DNA of 64,000 bases, taken from Mycobacterium sp. 4858 (lineage in GTDB: Bacteria > Actinomycetota > Actinomycetes > Mycobacteriales > Mycobacteriaceae). The notes beneath the pieces were generated by a model. The model had not been told where the DNA came from, ran no database searches, and saw only the letters and a program-made list of their open reading frames with translations. Shown here piece by piece: positions 40,399 through 56,695 of this stretch (positions within the stretch are counted from its first letter, which is position 1; each line of letters opens with the position of its first letter). A program made the position numbers and the translations under genes. The stretch lies in assembly GCF_900240975.1 (NCBI RefSeq), contig NZ_LT968776.1, positions 1,302,001 through 1,366,000 of the forward strand. Reading direction: 5' to 3'.

Positions 40399-40767
40399 GT
40401 GAAGTGGACAACCGTCGCCGGGTCGCTGGCAACCTGTGTCATCACCGTCGCCGCAATCCCCGCCCCCGCCGCACACGCCAAGAACGGCGACACCCACGTC
40501 GTCGGGGAGGGCATCGAGCAGACGCTGGATTGCAATGACGCCACCCTGCTGGTCAACGGCACCCGTAACAACGTGACGGCGCTGGGCAACTGCTACGCGG
40601 TGACGGTGATGGGCTCGTCCAACACCGTCGTCGCCGACTCGGTCTCGCACGACATCACCGTCTACGGCTACGACCAGACGGTGTTCTACCACGGCGGCTC
40701 GCCGTTCCTCTGGGACCGCGGCCGCGAGCTCGGGATGACCAACCGGCTTCAGCAGGTACCCGGCTGA
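40399..40767 (+). CDS. Exported DUF3060 protein
   Basis: The protein is 122 aa from a GTG start with AAAGGGGG upstream. The signal peptide MKWTTVAGSLATCVITVAAI ends at AHA before KNGDTHVVG. The mature part has the DUF3060 repeats: LLVNGTRNNVTALGNCYAVT, then VMGSSNTVVADSV and HDITVYGYDQTVFYHG. These short G-x-N-N turns resemble a small beta-solenoid. It matches the Rv0680c position. Function is unknown. A lipoprotein of the same family follows 44 bases later. Confidence 0.82.
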   Translation: MKWTTVAGSLATCVITVAAIPAPAAHAKNGDTHVVGEGIEQTLDCNDATLLVNGTRNNVTALGNCYAVTVMGSSNTVVADSVSHDITVYGYDQTVFYHGGSPFLWDRGRELGMTNRLQQVPG

Positions 40768-40811
40768 GCCCGACACCGCACCGCCATTCGACCGAGGGGA
40801 ATCGAGGAACA

Positions 40812-41297
40812 TTGTCCGCCCACATCTTTGACCGCCCCTCGGGGCTGACCGCGTTCGCCATCGCCCCGGCCGTCGCGGCGGTATTGCTGGCCGGCTGCAG
40901 TTCGACGGCCAACCCGCCCACGAGTTCCACCACGACGACGAAGAGCAGTACGACGACAACGAGCGCCGGGGCGGCGCCGACGACGGGGTCGAGCGGGGCG
41001 AGCACCACCGCGTCGGTGGAGATCGGCAACACGCTCAACTACGGGTCGATGGGCACCACCACGGCGCTCGACTGCGCCAGCGGCAAGTCGCTGAACGTGG
41101 GCGGTTCGGACAACACCCTGACCGTCACCGGAGACTGCACGACGGTGACCGTCGGCGGCACGAACAACAAGATCACCCTGGACAAGGTCGACACCCGCAT
41201 CAGCGTGGTGGGGCTGAACAACACCATCACCTACAAAGACGGTGAGCCCAAGGTCGACAACCTGGGCTCCGGCAACACCATCACCAAGGGCAGCTGA
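40812..41297 (+). CDS. Thr-rich DUF3060 lipoprotein
   Basis: The protein is 161 aa from a TTG start with GAGGAA upstream. The lipobox LAGC anchors it to the membrane. A linker of about 45 residues is almost entirely Thr and Ser. The DUF3060 region then reads LNVGGSDNTLTVTGDCTTVT, GGTNNKITLDKVDTRISVVG and LNNTITYKDGEP. It resembles the threonine-rich Rv0679c. It forms a tandem pair with the preceding gene and probably shares its transcript. Confidence 0.85.
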   Translation: MSAHIFDRPSGLTAFAIAPAVAAVLLAGCSSTANPPTSSTTTTKSSTTTTSAGAAPTTGSSGASTTASVEIGNTLNYGSMGTTTALDCASGKSLNVGGSDNTLTVTGDCTTVTVGGTNNKITLDKVDTRISVVGLNNTITYKDGEPKVDNLGSGNTITKGS

Positions 41298-41356
41298 GCG
41301 GTAGTCGTTCGCCGGCATCGGTTTTCGCCGGGGTGCTGCGGGAGTATCCGGGGCAT

Positions 41357-42121
41357 ATGATCGTCCCAGCAGAACGGACTCCAGCCATGTTCCCCAGTAC
41401 CACCAACCGCACCGGCGCGCTGGTTACGGCCTTCGTGGTACTGACCGGCGCCGTGACGCTTCCCGCGGCGGCGGCCGACCCCAATCCCGACGACCAGTTT
41501 GTGGCGCTGCTCGACCAGAAGGGCATCCCTGCTCTCGAGAACGTGCCGAGCCTCATCGCCACGGCCCATCGGATTTGCCGCCAACTCGATGGCGGAATGC
41601 CGGCCAGCGGCGTGGTCGATGACATGAAGCAACGGGCGTTCAATGCCAACTCGGCCGGCGGCCCATACCCTCCCGACCGCGTCATGCGCACCGTCGCCCG
41701 ATTCATCTCCGCCTCGGTCGAGGCCTATTGTCCGAACAACCAACCGAAGATTGCTTCCCTGCAGTCCATGGCGAATCCCTTGCCCGGCGCGAGCGAACCG
41801 CCGCAGCGGAGCGATGCGGCCACGCACACCGCCGCATTCCACCCGATCGGCCCGGTGTCGGGACCGTTCCCGTCGGGAGAAACCGGCCAGCCGGACCCGC
41901 CCCAGCTTCCGCCACCGCCGCCGCCGACGGCCCAGATCATGACGCCACCCCGGCCCGCCACGACCCCGTCTCCACCGCAGCAACCGCTGCCGGCCCAGCA
42001 GGCGCCACCGGGACCGCAACAGGAGCCCAGTGCCCCCCAGCCGGGGATCCCTCCCGGCGGTGGTGGCGCCGGTCCGGAGCCGCCCCCCATGCCGCCCGGC
42101 AGGGTGCGGCTCGCGCCGTAA
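41357..42121 (+). CDS. Exported DUF732 protein with Pro-rich C-terminus
   Basis: The protein is 254 aa from the ATG at 41357, or 244 aa if it starts at ATG 41387, which gives the cleaner signal peptide (hydrophobic core ending AAAA before DPNPDDQF). The DUF732 domain occupies the next 100 residues: FVALLDQKGIPALENVPSLI, two cysteines (HRICRQL and EAYCPN), and FISASVEAYC. The remaining 120 residues are rich in Pro, Gln and Ala. DUF732 proteins are small exported mycobacterial proteins of unknown role. Confidence 0.8.
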   Translation: MIVPAERTPAMFPSTTNRTGALVTAFVVLTGAVTLPAAAADPNPDDQFVALLDQKGIPALENVPSLIATAHRICRQLDGGMPASGVVDDMKQRAFNANSAGGPYPPDRVMRTVARFISASVEAYCPNNQPKIASLQSMANPLPGASEPPQRSDAATHTAAFHPIGPVSGPFPSGETGQPDPPQLPPPPPPTAQIMTPPRPATTPSPPQQPLPAQQAPPGPQQEPSAPQPGIPPGGGGAGPEPPPMPPGRVRLAP

Positions 42122-42142
42122 AGTCGGGAGCGGACGGGTCGC

Positions 42143-42910
42143 CTAACCGGCGGGCGCGCCGTGCCGGCCGGCACCCGCGGCGAACCGCCCCGCACCCTCG
42201 TTGGCCTCGGCGGCGACGCGGGAGATGCTGGCGAATTCGAAGTCGATCGCCTCGGATTCCGTTGCGCCCCACTGGTGTAGCGCCGAGAGCCGGTCCGATC
42301 GCAGGCACTGCTGCGGCAGCGCGGCCAGCTGCGCGGCCAGCTCCTCGGCCGCCTGCCGCGCCTGGCCGGTGGGCACCACGCGGTTGGCCAACCCCATCGC
42401 GAGCGCTTCGTCGGCCTTGACACCGCGGCCGGTGAGGATCATGTCCATCGCGCGGCTGTGCCCGATCAACCGCGGCAACCGCACGGTGCCGCCGTCGATC
42501 AGCGGCACCCCCCACCGCCGGCAGAACACCCCGAACACCGCATCCTCCTCGGCCACCCGCAGGTCGCACCAGATGGCCAGCTCCAGGCCCCCGGCGACGG
42601 CGTAGCCGCTCACCGCGGCGATCACGGGTTTGGACAACACCATCCGGGTCGGCCCCATCGGGCCCGGGCCCCTCCGGTGCACGGAGTTGGCCTCGGGGGT
42701 GCTGAAGGCCTTCAAATCGGCTCCGGCACAGAAGGTTCCACCGTCGCCCCACAACACCGCGACCGACGCGGTGTCGTCGCGGTCGAATTCGTCGAACGCC
42801 GCGTACAGCGCGGCCGCGGTGGGACCATTGACCGCGTTGCGCGCCGCCGGCCGGTTCAAGATGACCGTCGTCACCGGGCCGTTGCGCTCGATACGTACGG
42901 GATCGCTCAT
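42143..42910 (-). CDS. echA5: Enoyl-CoA hydratase/isomerase family protein
   Basis: The protein is 255 aa. The crotonase fold motifs are VTTVILNRPAARNAVNGPTA, the oxyanion loop GTFCAGADLKAFS, and GYAVAGGLELAIWCDL. The catalytic Glu positions appear as IWCDLRVAEEDAVFG, so exact chemistry is uncertain. It probably acts on acyl-CoA in beta-oxidation. The start overlaps the paaX stop (ATGA), and the order fadE8-echA-paaX-echA indicates one operon. The position matches Rv0675. Confidence 0.88.
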   Translation of the reverse strand: MSDPVRIERNGPVTTVILNRPAARNAVNGPTAAALYAAFDEFDRDDTASVAVLWGDGGTFCAGADLKAFSTPEANSVHRRGPGPMGPTRMVLSKPVIAAVSGYAVAGGLELAIWCDLRVAEEDAVFGVFCRRWGVPLIDGGTVRLPRLIGHSRAMDMILTGRGVKADEALAMGLANRVVPTGQARQAAEELAAQLAALPQQCLRSDRLSALHQWGATESEAIDFEFASISRVAAEANEGAGRFAAGAGRHGAPAG

Positions 42911-43626
42911 TGTGCCTCCGCAAATAGTGGTTCGCGCCGCTCGAGCAGCTCGGTGGCGAAGTCGTGGTACGCCGCACGCAGCCGGGCCCCGGGCCAGTCA
43001 ACGGGCAGCAGTTCGTCGGGCAGGACCGGGTCGGTGAGCAGGTGTCGCACCGTGGCCGCCGCCACCACGAAACGGCCCGGAATGTCCGGCGCGGCGGCCA
43101 TCTCGTCGAGCAACTCCTGACCGGCCCGCGCCCAGGCGGGCAGGTCCCACAGCTGGGCGGCCAGCCCGGTCGGGTCGTCGTCGCGGGCCCGCAGGACCCG
43201 GACCCGCGCGTCGATCTCGGGGTCCAGGTCGAGCTCCAGGTTGTCGGGGCGCATCCACACGCCTTCGCGGAGTTCACCGAACCGCTTGTCGTGCAATGCG
43301 GTTCGCAGCGCCGCGCGGGTACGCGCGTCGTTGCCCACGCTGGTCACGATGAGCGTGACCCACTCCCCGCGCCAGGGTCGGACCCGGGGGTCGATGGCGT
43401 CGTCCTGCCGCCGCTGGCGGGCCAGCAGGCGGTCCGAGAGCCGGTAGCCGTCGGCGGAGCGGATCAGGTCGCCGGCCCCGGCCATGCGCGTCAGCGCCAC
43501 CCGCAGCGCGGTCTCCTTGATGCCGAAGTCGGAAGTGAGCCTGACCAATTCACTCGCGCTGGCGCACGCCGGGTGCGCCCCCAGCAGCACGCTGAGCACC
43601 ACCGACCGGGCCGTCATGGTGGGCAT
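42907..43626 (-). CDS. PaaX-family transcriptional regulator
   Basis: The protein is 239 aa. An N-terminal winged-helix (TARSVVLSVLLGAHPACASA, then LVRLTSDFGIKETALRVALT) is followed by the PaaX central domain (RPWRGEWVTLIVTS) and the C-terminal DELLPVDWPGARLRAAYHDF. PaaX represses phenylacetate catabolism by sensing phenylacetyl-CoA. Here, embedded in an acyl-CoA operon without paa genes, it probably senses another acyl-CoA. Matches Rv0674. Confidence 0.88.
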   Translation of the reverse strand: MPTMTARSVVLSVLLGAHPACASASELVRLTSDFGIKETALRVALTRMAGAGDLIRSADGYRLSDRLLARQRRQDDAIDPRVRPWRGEWVTLIVTSVGNDARTRAALRTALHDKRFGELREGVWMRPDNLELDLDPEIDARVRVLRARDDDPTGLAAQLWDLPAWARAGQELLDEMAAAPDIPGRFVVAAATVRHLLTDPVLPDELLPVDWPGARLRAAYHDFATELLERREPLFAEAQ

Positions 43627-43628
43627 GG

Positions 43629-44567
43629 CTATACCTGTGACGCCCGGCGGCCATAGTCACCGAAGGGCTCGTCGCGATGCCGGACCGCGTCGCGGAAGCC
43701 GTGCTCGGTGGCGTCGGCGACGAAGGCGTGGCCTTCCGGCGTGTGCCGGGCGACCCCGTCGAACACGGTGCTGACCATCCTGCTGGTGGCCACGCCCTGT
43801 TGCAGCAGAGCCGAATTGAGCGCGAGCTTGACCATGATCAGCTGGTTGACGGGCACCGCGGCGATCCGTTCCACCAGCCGCTCGGTGCGCTCGTCGAGGT
43901 CGGCCGGGTCCGGCGCCTCGACCGCCAGACCCCATTCGGCGGCCTGGGCGCCGGTGATGCAGTCGCCGGTGAACAGCAGGCGCTTGGCGCGCTGGTCGCC
44001 GAGCCGGTGCGCCCACAACCCGGCCGCGGGGACGCCCCATACCCGCGTGGGCGGGTAGCCGATCTTGGCGTCGGCGGCGGCGATCACCTGGTCGGCGTGC
44101 AGCGCGATGTCGGTGCCGCCGGCCACGCAGTAGCCGTGGATCTTGACCACCGTCGGTTTGTCGGCGTGCATCAGGCTGGAGAAACCGCGTACGAACCGGC
44201 TCATCATCTGGTAGTCGATCATCGGATCCCAGGGCTGATTCGGTAAGTGGTTGACAGCCTGGGCTTTTCCGTCCAGGACGGTGCCCCGATAGGCACCCGT
44301 ACCGCCGGCCGAACCGGTGCGGTCGGCGTAGGCGGACAGGTCGAAGCCCGCACAGAACCCCTCGCCGCGGCCCGAGACCAGGATCACGTGCACATCGGGG
44401 TCCAGGTCGGCGCGCTCCACAAGCGCCGAGAGCTCCAGCGGGGTGTCCGCGACGATCGCGTTGCCCTTCTCCGGTCGGTTGAAGGTGATCCGGGCAACCC
44501 GATCGGTAACCTCATAGGTCATCGTCTTCAGGTTGTCGAAGTCGACCGGCCTGATCGCGTGGGTCAT
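43629..44567 (-). CDS. echA4: Enoyl-CoA hydratase family protein
   Basis: The protein is 312 aa from the ATG at 44567. The crotonase core is present: VARITFNRPEKGNAIVADTP, GRGEGFCAGFDLSAYAD, and KIHGYCVAGGTDIALHADQV. It is somewhat longer than the usual 260 residues, with inserts around AYRGTVLDGKAQAVNHLPNQ. Two bases separate it from paaX and 8 from fadE8. Matches Rv0673. Confidence 0.88.
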   Translation of the reverse strand: MTHAIRPVDFDNLKTMTYEVTDRVARITFNRPEKGNAIVADTPLELSALVERADLDPDVHVILVSGRGEGFCAGFDLSAYADRTGSAGGTGAYRGTVLDGKAQAVNHLPNQPWDPMIDYQMMSRFVRGFSSLMHADKPTVVKIHGYCVAGGTDIALHADQVIAAADAKIGYPPTRVWGVPAAGLWAHRLGDQRAKRLLFTGDCITGAQAAEWGLAVEAPDPADLDERTERLVERIAAVPVNQLIMVKLALNSALLQQGVATSRMVSTVFDGVARHTPEGHAFVADATEHGFRDAVRHRDEPFGDYGRRASQV

Positions 44568-44575
44568 ATTGCGGC

Positions 44576-46204
44576 TCAGCCCTTGACCAGCGCCCGCTCG
44601 AGGATCGGGGCCAGATCCAGGCCGACGGGCATGGTCCCGTAGGCGCCGCCCCACTGCCCGTCGAGCCGGGTGGTCAAGAAGGCCTCGGCGACGGCAGGGT
44701 GGCCGTGGCGCACCAAGAGCGATCCCTGCAGCGCCAAACAGATGTCCTCGGCGACCTTGCGGGCCCGCAGCGCGATGGTGTCCAGGTCGGTCAGGTCGCG
44801 GCGCAGGCGTTCGACGTGCGCGCCCAGTCGCGGGTCGGCGCCCGCGCTTTCGGCCAGCTCGTCGAACAGCACCTCGACGCATTCGGGCCGAGTTGCCATG
44901 GCGCGCAACGTGTCCAGCGCGCTGACGTTGCCCGAGCCCTCCCAGATGCCCATCAGCGGCGCCTCACGAAACAGCCGCGGCATGCCCGAGTCCTCGACGT
45001 AGCCGTTGCCGCCCAGGCATTCCAGCGCCTCGGCGGCGTGCGGGGTGGCCCGCTTGCACACCCAGTACTTGCTGGCGGCCAAACCGATGCGGCGCAACAG
45101 GGCCTCCCGGTCATCGCCGCGCAGCGCCCTGTCGGTGGCGCCGGCCATCCGCATCGCGACGATGGTGGCGGCCTCGGCCTCGACGGCCAGGTCGGCCAGC
45201 ACGTTGCGCATCAGCGGCTGGTCGATCAGGTAGGCGCCGAACGCCTTTCGGTGCTGGGCGTGGTGGATGGCCCGGGTCAGTCCGGTGCGCATGCTGGTGG
45301 CGCTGCCCAGGGTGCAGTCCAGCCGGGTGAGGTTGACCATCTCGATGATGGTGGGCACGCCGCGGCCCTCCTCGCCCACCAGCCACGCGACGGCGCCGTC
45401 GTATTCGACTTCACTGGACGCGTTGGCGTGGTTGCCGAGCTTGTCCTTGAGCCGCTGCAGGAACATCCGGTTGCGGGTGCCGTCGGGCAGTATCCGCGGC
45501 AGCAGGAAGCAGGACAGTCCACCCGGCGCTTGGGCGAGGACCAGGAAGATGTCGCACATCGGCGCCGAGGTGAACCACTTGTGTCCGGTCAGGCGGTAGC
45601 TGCCGTCCCCGTTCGGGGTCGCCTGCGTGGTGCCGGCGCGCACGTCGGACCCGCCCTGCTTCTCGGTCATCGACATGCCGGCGGTGATACCGCGCTTGGT
45701 GGTGGCGAGCTTGAGTTCGGGATCGTATTCGCGGCTGGTGAGCAGGGGCTCGTAGACCGCCGCCAGTTCGGGCTGGTAGCGCAGCGCGGGGACGACGGCG
45801 TAGGTCATCGAGATCGGGCAGGTGTGGCCGGGCTCGACGTTCCAGACCGACATCTTCGCGGCGCGCACCACATGCGCGCCCGGGCGGTCGTCCGCCCACG
45901 GGGCGGCGTGAATGCCGCTGGCGATCGCCGTGCGCATCAACTCGTGGTAGGCCGGGTCGTACTCGACCTCGTCGATGCGGTGACCGTACTTGTCGTGCGT
46001 GTGCAGGATCGGCCGGTTACGGTCGGCGAGTTCACCCCACCGCAGGGCCTCGCGGCCGCCCGCGATCGCGCCGACCTCGTTCACCTCTTCCACGCCCCAC
46101 TGCCCGCCCTCGCGGATCAGGGCCTCCACGAGCACCGCGGATGTCGCGGGGTTGTGGTTTTCCAGCGGGGGGACCTGGTTGGTGACGACATGCGTATCCG
46201 ACAT
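44576..46204 (-). CDS. fadE8: Acyl-CoA dehydrogenase, AidB-like
   Basis: The protein is 542 aa from the ATG at 46204, the length recalled for Rv0672. FAD-dependent acyl-CoA dehydrogenase motifs are AGMSMTEKQGGSDVRAGTTQ, KWFTSAPMCDIFLVLAQAPG, and GGNGYVEDSGMPRLFREAPL near the catalytic region. The similarity is to the AidB-type subgroup. It heads the fadE8-echA4-paaX-echA5 operon. A promoter directly upstream would give a leaderless mRNA. Confidence 0.92.
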   Translation of the reverse strand: MSDTHVVTNQVPPLENHNPATSAVLVEALIREGGQWGVEEVNEVGAIAGGREALRWGELADRNRPILHTHDKYGHRIDEVEYDPAYHELMRTAIASGIHAAPWADDRPGAHVVRAAKMSVWNVEPGHTCPISMTYAVVPALRYQPELAAVYEPLLTSREYDPELKLATTKRGITAGMSMTEKQGGSDVRAGTTQATPNGDGSYRLTGHKWFTSAPMCDIFLVLAQAPGGLSCFLLPRILPDGTRNRMFLQRLKDKLGNHANASSEVEYDGAVAWLVGEEGRGVPTIIEMVNLTRLDCTLGSATSMRTGLTRAIHHAQHRKAFGAYLIDQPLMRNVLADLAVEAEAATIVAMRMAGATDRALRGDDREALLRRIGLAASKYWVCKRATPHAAEALECLGGNGYVEDSGMPRLFREAPLMGIWEGSGNVSALDTLRAMATRPECVEVLFDELAESAGADPRLGAHVERLRRDLTDLDTIALRARKVAEDICLALQGSLLVRHGHPAVAEAFLTTRLDGQWGGAYGTMPVGLDLAPILERALVKG

Positions 46205-46211
46205 GCCCCTC

Positions 46212-46239
46212 ATGTTACATTTTTCCGACAGTCGCACAA
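46212..46239 (-). promoter_or_regulatory. Predicted promoter of fadE8, giving a leaderless transcript
   Basis: On the minus strand, TTGTGC (46234-46239), a 16-base spacer and TAACAT (46212-46217). Only seven bases (GAGGGGC) separate the -10 box from the fadE8 ATG, which fits a transcript starting at the A of the start codon. The -10 lies in a 9-bp palindrome ATGTTACAT that could bind a repressor. Confidence 0.5.
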
Positions 46240-46258
46240 GACGTGTAATGCTGGTGTG

Positions 46259-47089
46259 TCAGCGGGCGTGCGCTCGGAAGAACGCCCACAGCGCCTGGCT
46301 GGCGAACGGCGGCCATTCGTGGCCGCCCTGGTCGATCGTGATCAGCGTGACGCCACGGTTGCCGGCGCATTCCGCCGTCGACGTGGTGACCGGACCGTCG
46401 GTCGTGCTGGCCGGGTTCGCACACCGGTCCACGTTGCGCCAGAACGCATTCACGCTGGGAACCGGCGGGCCGTTGATGACGCTGAAACCCTGCCCGCCAC
46501 CGTAGGGCACCAACCGATCCGCCGTGCCATGGATGTGCATGACCGATATCGGGCGCGGGTCCGGGCACCCGTTCAGTTGCGTGCCGGCCACCGGGCCGAT
46601 GGCGGCGAAGATGTCGGTGGTGCACGCCAGCGTGTAGGACATGATGCCGCCGTTGCTCATTCCGGTGACGTAGACCCTGGCGGGATCCGTGCGGACGTTC
46701 TTGGCGACGTCGGCCACCGCCGCGGCGATGAAGGCGACGTCGTCGACGTTTTCCCGTCCGGGCCGGCCGCAGCACGATTCCCCGTCGACGTTCCAGGCCC
46801 GGTCGAGCCCGTCGGGGTAGGCGACGACGAACCTGCCCGCATCGGCCAGTTCGTCCCAGCCGTAATCCCTTTCGACCTGCCTCGCGCTACCGGAATAGCC
46901 GTGCAGCACGACGACAAGCGGCACCGAATCCGGTGTTGCCACCGGCTTGTAGAGCCGATAGCTGCGATCGTGTCCGCCGACCTCGAGGTGGTGCAAACTG
47001 GTGCCGGTCACGAAGCCCGACGGCAGTGTCGGCGCACAGCCCGCGACGAGCAAGACGACCCCGAGGAGGGTGGCGAGCCGACCGAGCAC
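46259..47089 (-). CDS. lpqP: Lipoprotein LpqP, polyhydroxybutyrate-depolymerase-like esterase
   Basis: The protein is 276 aa. The signal sequence ends in the perfect lipobox VAGC. The alpha/beta-hydrolase core includes VPLVVVLHGYSGSARQVERD, the nucleophile elbow GMSNGG, and HIHGTADRLVPYGGG; a late His appears in DQGGHEWPP. It belongs to the LpqC/PHB-depolymerase esterase family and should act in the cell envelope on ester bonds. It is encoded 10 bases after nfo and 54 bases before fadE8. Matches Rv0671. Confidence 0.92.
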   Translation of the reverse strand: MLGRLATLLGVVLLVAGCAPTLPSGFVTGTSLHHLEVGGHDRSYRLYKPVATPDSVPLVVVLHGYSGSARQVERDYGWDELADAGRFVVAYPDGLDRAWNVDGESCCGRPGRENVDDVAFIAAAVADVAKNVRTDPARVYVTGMSNGGIMSYTLACTTDIFAAIGPVAGTQLNGCPDPRPISVMHIHGTADRLVPYGGGQGFSVINGPPVPSVNAFWRNVDRCANPASTTDGPVTTSTAECAGNRGVTLITIDQGGHEWPPFASQALWAFFRAHAR

Positions 47090-47098
47090 GGCCGTGAC

Positions 47099-47854
47099 TC
47101 AGCCGCTTGTCTTTTCCCGCAGGAACGCGATGTCGTCCTTGCGGCCCTCGTCGGCGGTCTCGCAGATGACCGGCGCGTCGGCCGCCTTGACGACCGCGGC
47201 CAGCAGCTCGGGGTCGATCTGGCCGGTGCCGAAGTTCGCGTGCCGGTCGGCACCCGAGCCCGCCGCGTCCCTCGAGTCGTTGCAGTGCACCAGGTCGATG
47301 CGCCCGGTCAGCGCCTTGATCCGGTCCACCGCGTCGATCAATTGCTCACCCGCCGCCCACGCATGGCAGGTGTCCAGGCAGAACCCGATTCCCTTGTCGC
47401 CGATGTGATCCCAGAGCCTGCCGATGGTGTCGAAGTAGCGAGCCATCGCGTGGTCGCCGCCCGCGGTGTTCTCCAGGTACACCGGCACGTCGGTTTCCAG
47501 GTAGTCCAGCGCTTTGACCCACCGCTCGAAGCCGGCCTCCATGTCGTCGTCGTCGGCGTGGCCGCCGTGCACGATCACCGCCGTCGCGTCGATCTCCGCC
47601 GCGGCGTCGCAGGTGTCCTGCAGGATCTTGCGCGACGGGATCCGGATGCGGTTGTTCGCCGACGCCACGTTGATGAGGTAGGGCGCGTGGACATAGAGCG
47701 GCACGCTCGACGCCTTGAGCGCCTCGGCGTCTTCGCGGGGTTTCGGCTTCTTCCAGCTCTGCGGGTTGCCGAGGAAGAACTGCACGACGTCGGCGCCGTC
47801 CGCCTCCGCGGCAGCCAGCGGGTCGTCATTGCTGACGTGTGAACCGATGAGCAC
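47099..47854 (-). CDS. nfo: Endonuclease IV (AP endonuclease)
   Basis: The protein is 251 aa. AP endonuclease family 2 motifs are [60 protein letters not shown], and [12 protein letters not shown] with metal-binding Asp/His. The enzyme cleaves DNA at abasic sites in base excision repair. It corresponds to end (Rv0670) and is the first of a run of co-directional genes leading to lpqP. Confidence 0.95.
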   Translation of the reverse strand: MLIGSHVSNDDPLAAAEADGADVVQFFLGNPQSWKKPKPREDAEALKASSVPLYVHAPYLINVASANNRIRIPSRKILQDTCDAAAEIDATAVIVHGGHADDDDMEAGFERWVKALDYLETDVPVYLENTAGGDHAMARYFDTIGRLWDHIGDKGIGFCLDTCHAWAAGEQLIDAVDRIKALTGRIDLVHCNDSRDAAGSGADRHANFGTGQIDPELLAAVVKAADAPVICETADEGRKDDIAFLREKTSG

Positions 47855-47881
47855 GCGGCCAGTGTAGTTGGAGTGCGGCCG

Positions 47882-48529
47882 TCATCGCCGCCAGAACAAG
47901 TGATGGGTGACCCCGCTGGCGCTGGGTACGACCTCGTGGTGGAACCGGTCCTCGAGCTCTTCCGGGGACTCCCAGAGGCGCGATCCAGCCCCGATCTCCA
48001 CCTCCGCGACCGCGACGTGGAGAGCGTCGACGAGGCCAGCGTCGAGAAATTGGCGCACGGTGCTCGCGCCACCGCCGAGCCGGACGTCCTTGCCGAAGGC
48101 GGCCGCCTTCGCCTGATCCAGGACGCCCGCCGGATCGCCGGAGACGAAGTGGAACGTGGTGTCCGACAGTGTCAACGGCGCGCGGGCATGGTGCGTCATG
48201 ACGAACACCGGGGTATGGAACGGTGGCTCGTCACCCCACCACCCCTGCCAATCCGGGTGGTTCTGCCAAGGGCCGCGGTATGGGCTGAACTTGTTGCGGC
48301 CCATGATCTCCGCGCCGATGTTGTTGGTGAAGTCGCGGGTGAAGTAGTCGTCGAGGCCCCGGCTTCCGCCGGGCTCGCTGCGGCCTACCCAACTCGCGGT
48401 CGCGCCGACCCAGGCGAACATGGCGCCTTGGTCGGCGTCGCCGAATGGGCGTTCGAAGCACTGGTTGAGCCCGGCGCCGAACCCATCGCGCGACAACATG
48501 AAATTCTGGACTCTGAGCAGTTGGGCCAC
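47882..48529 (-). CDS. RibD C-terminal/dihydrofolate-reductase-like protein
   Basis: The protein is 215 aa from the GTG at 48529, preceded by a strong AGGAGG. Longer upstream readings run through the terminator and repeats and are rejected. The DHFR-like fold shows NFMLSRDGFGAGLNQCFERP, MGRNKFSPYRGPW, PVFVMTHHARAPLTL and the C-terminal HLFWRR. In the middle LGGGASTVRQFLDAGLVDAL matches the NADPH-binding part. Such proteins reduce small-molecule substrates with NADPH; this one's substrate is unknown. It lies downstream of rpoC on the same strand, separated by a terminator. Confidence 0.85.
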   Translation of the reverse strand: MAQLLRVQNFMLSRDGFGAGLNQCFERPFGDADQGAMFAWVGATASWVGRSEPGGSRGLDDYFTRDFTNNIGAEIMGRNKFSPYRGPWQNHPDWQGWWGDEPPFHTPVFVMTHHARAPLTLSDTTFHFVSGDPAGVLDQAKAAAFGKDVRLGGGASTVRQFLDAGLVDALHVAVAEVEIGAGSRLWESPEELEDRFHHEVVPSASGVTHHLFWRR

Positions 48530-48620
48530 GCGGTCCTCCTGAGATCTTCGATGGTCAACAGGTAGACCCGGGCTGCTGGCCGAACTCATCGCCGTTGGCC
48601 GCTTGCACTGACGAGCGAAC

Positions 48621-48659
48621 AAGAAAAGAGCCCCCGCACTGGGCGGGGGCTCTTTTCTT
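48621..48659 (-). terminator. Intrinsic terminator after rpoC
   Basis: A 17-bp perfect stem: AAGAAAAGAGCCCCCGC (48621-48637) and GCGGGGGCTCTTTTCTT (48643-48659), with the loop ACTGG. On the minus strand the stem ends in TTTTCTT. It lies 133 bases beyond the rpoC stop; the space is filled by a tandem duplication. Confidence 0.92.
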
Positions 48660-48686
48660 GTCGAACTAGCGTGCGGACTACCGCCG

Positions 48687-52766
<4,080 letters not shown>

Positions 52767-52782
52767 TTAGTAACTAACTGAA

Positions 52783-56695
<3,913 letters not shown>

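Noticed and set aside
44699..47842. Plus-strand open frame of 1047 codons opposite fadE8, lpqP and nfo
   Set aside because: It spans several real minus-strand genes; high GC leaves few stops in this frame and no family is recognisable.
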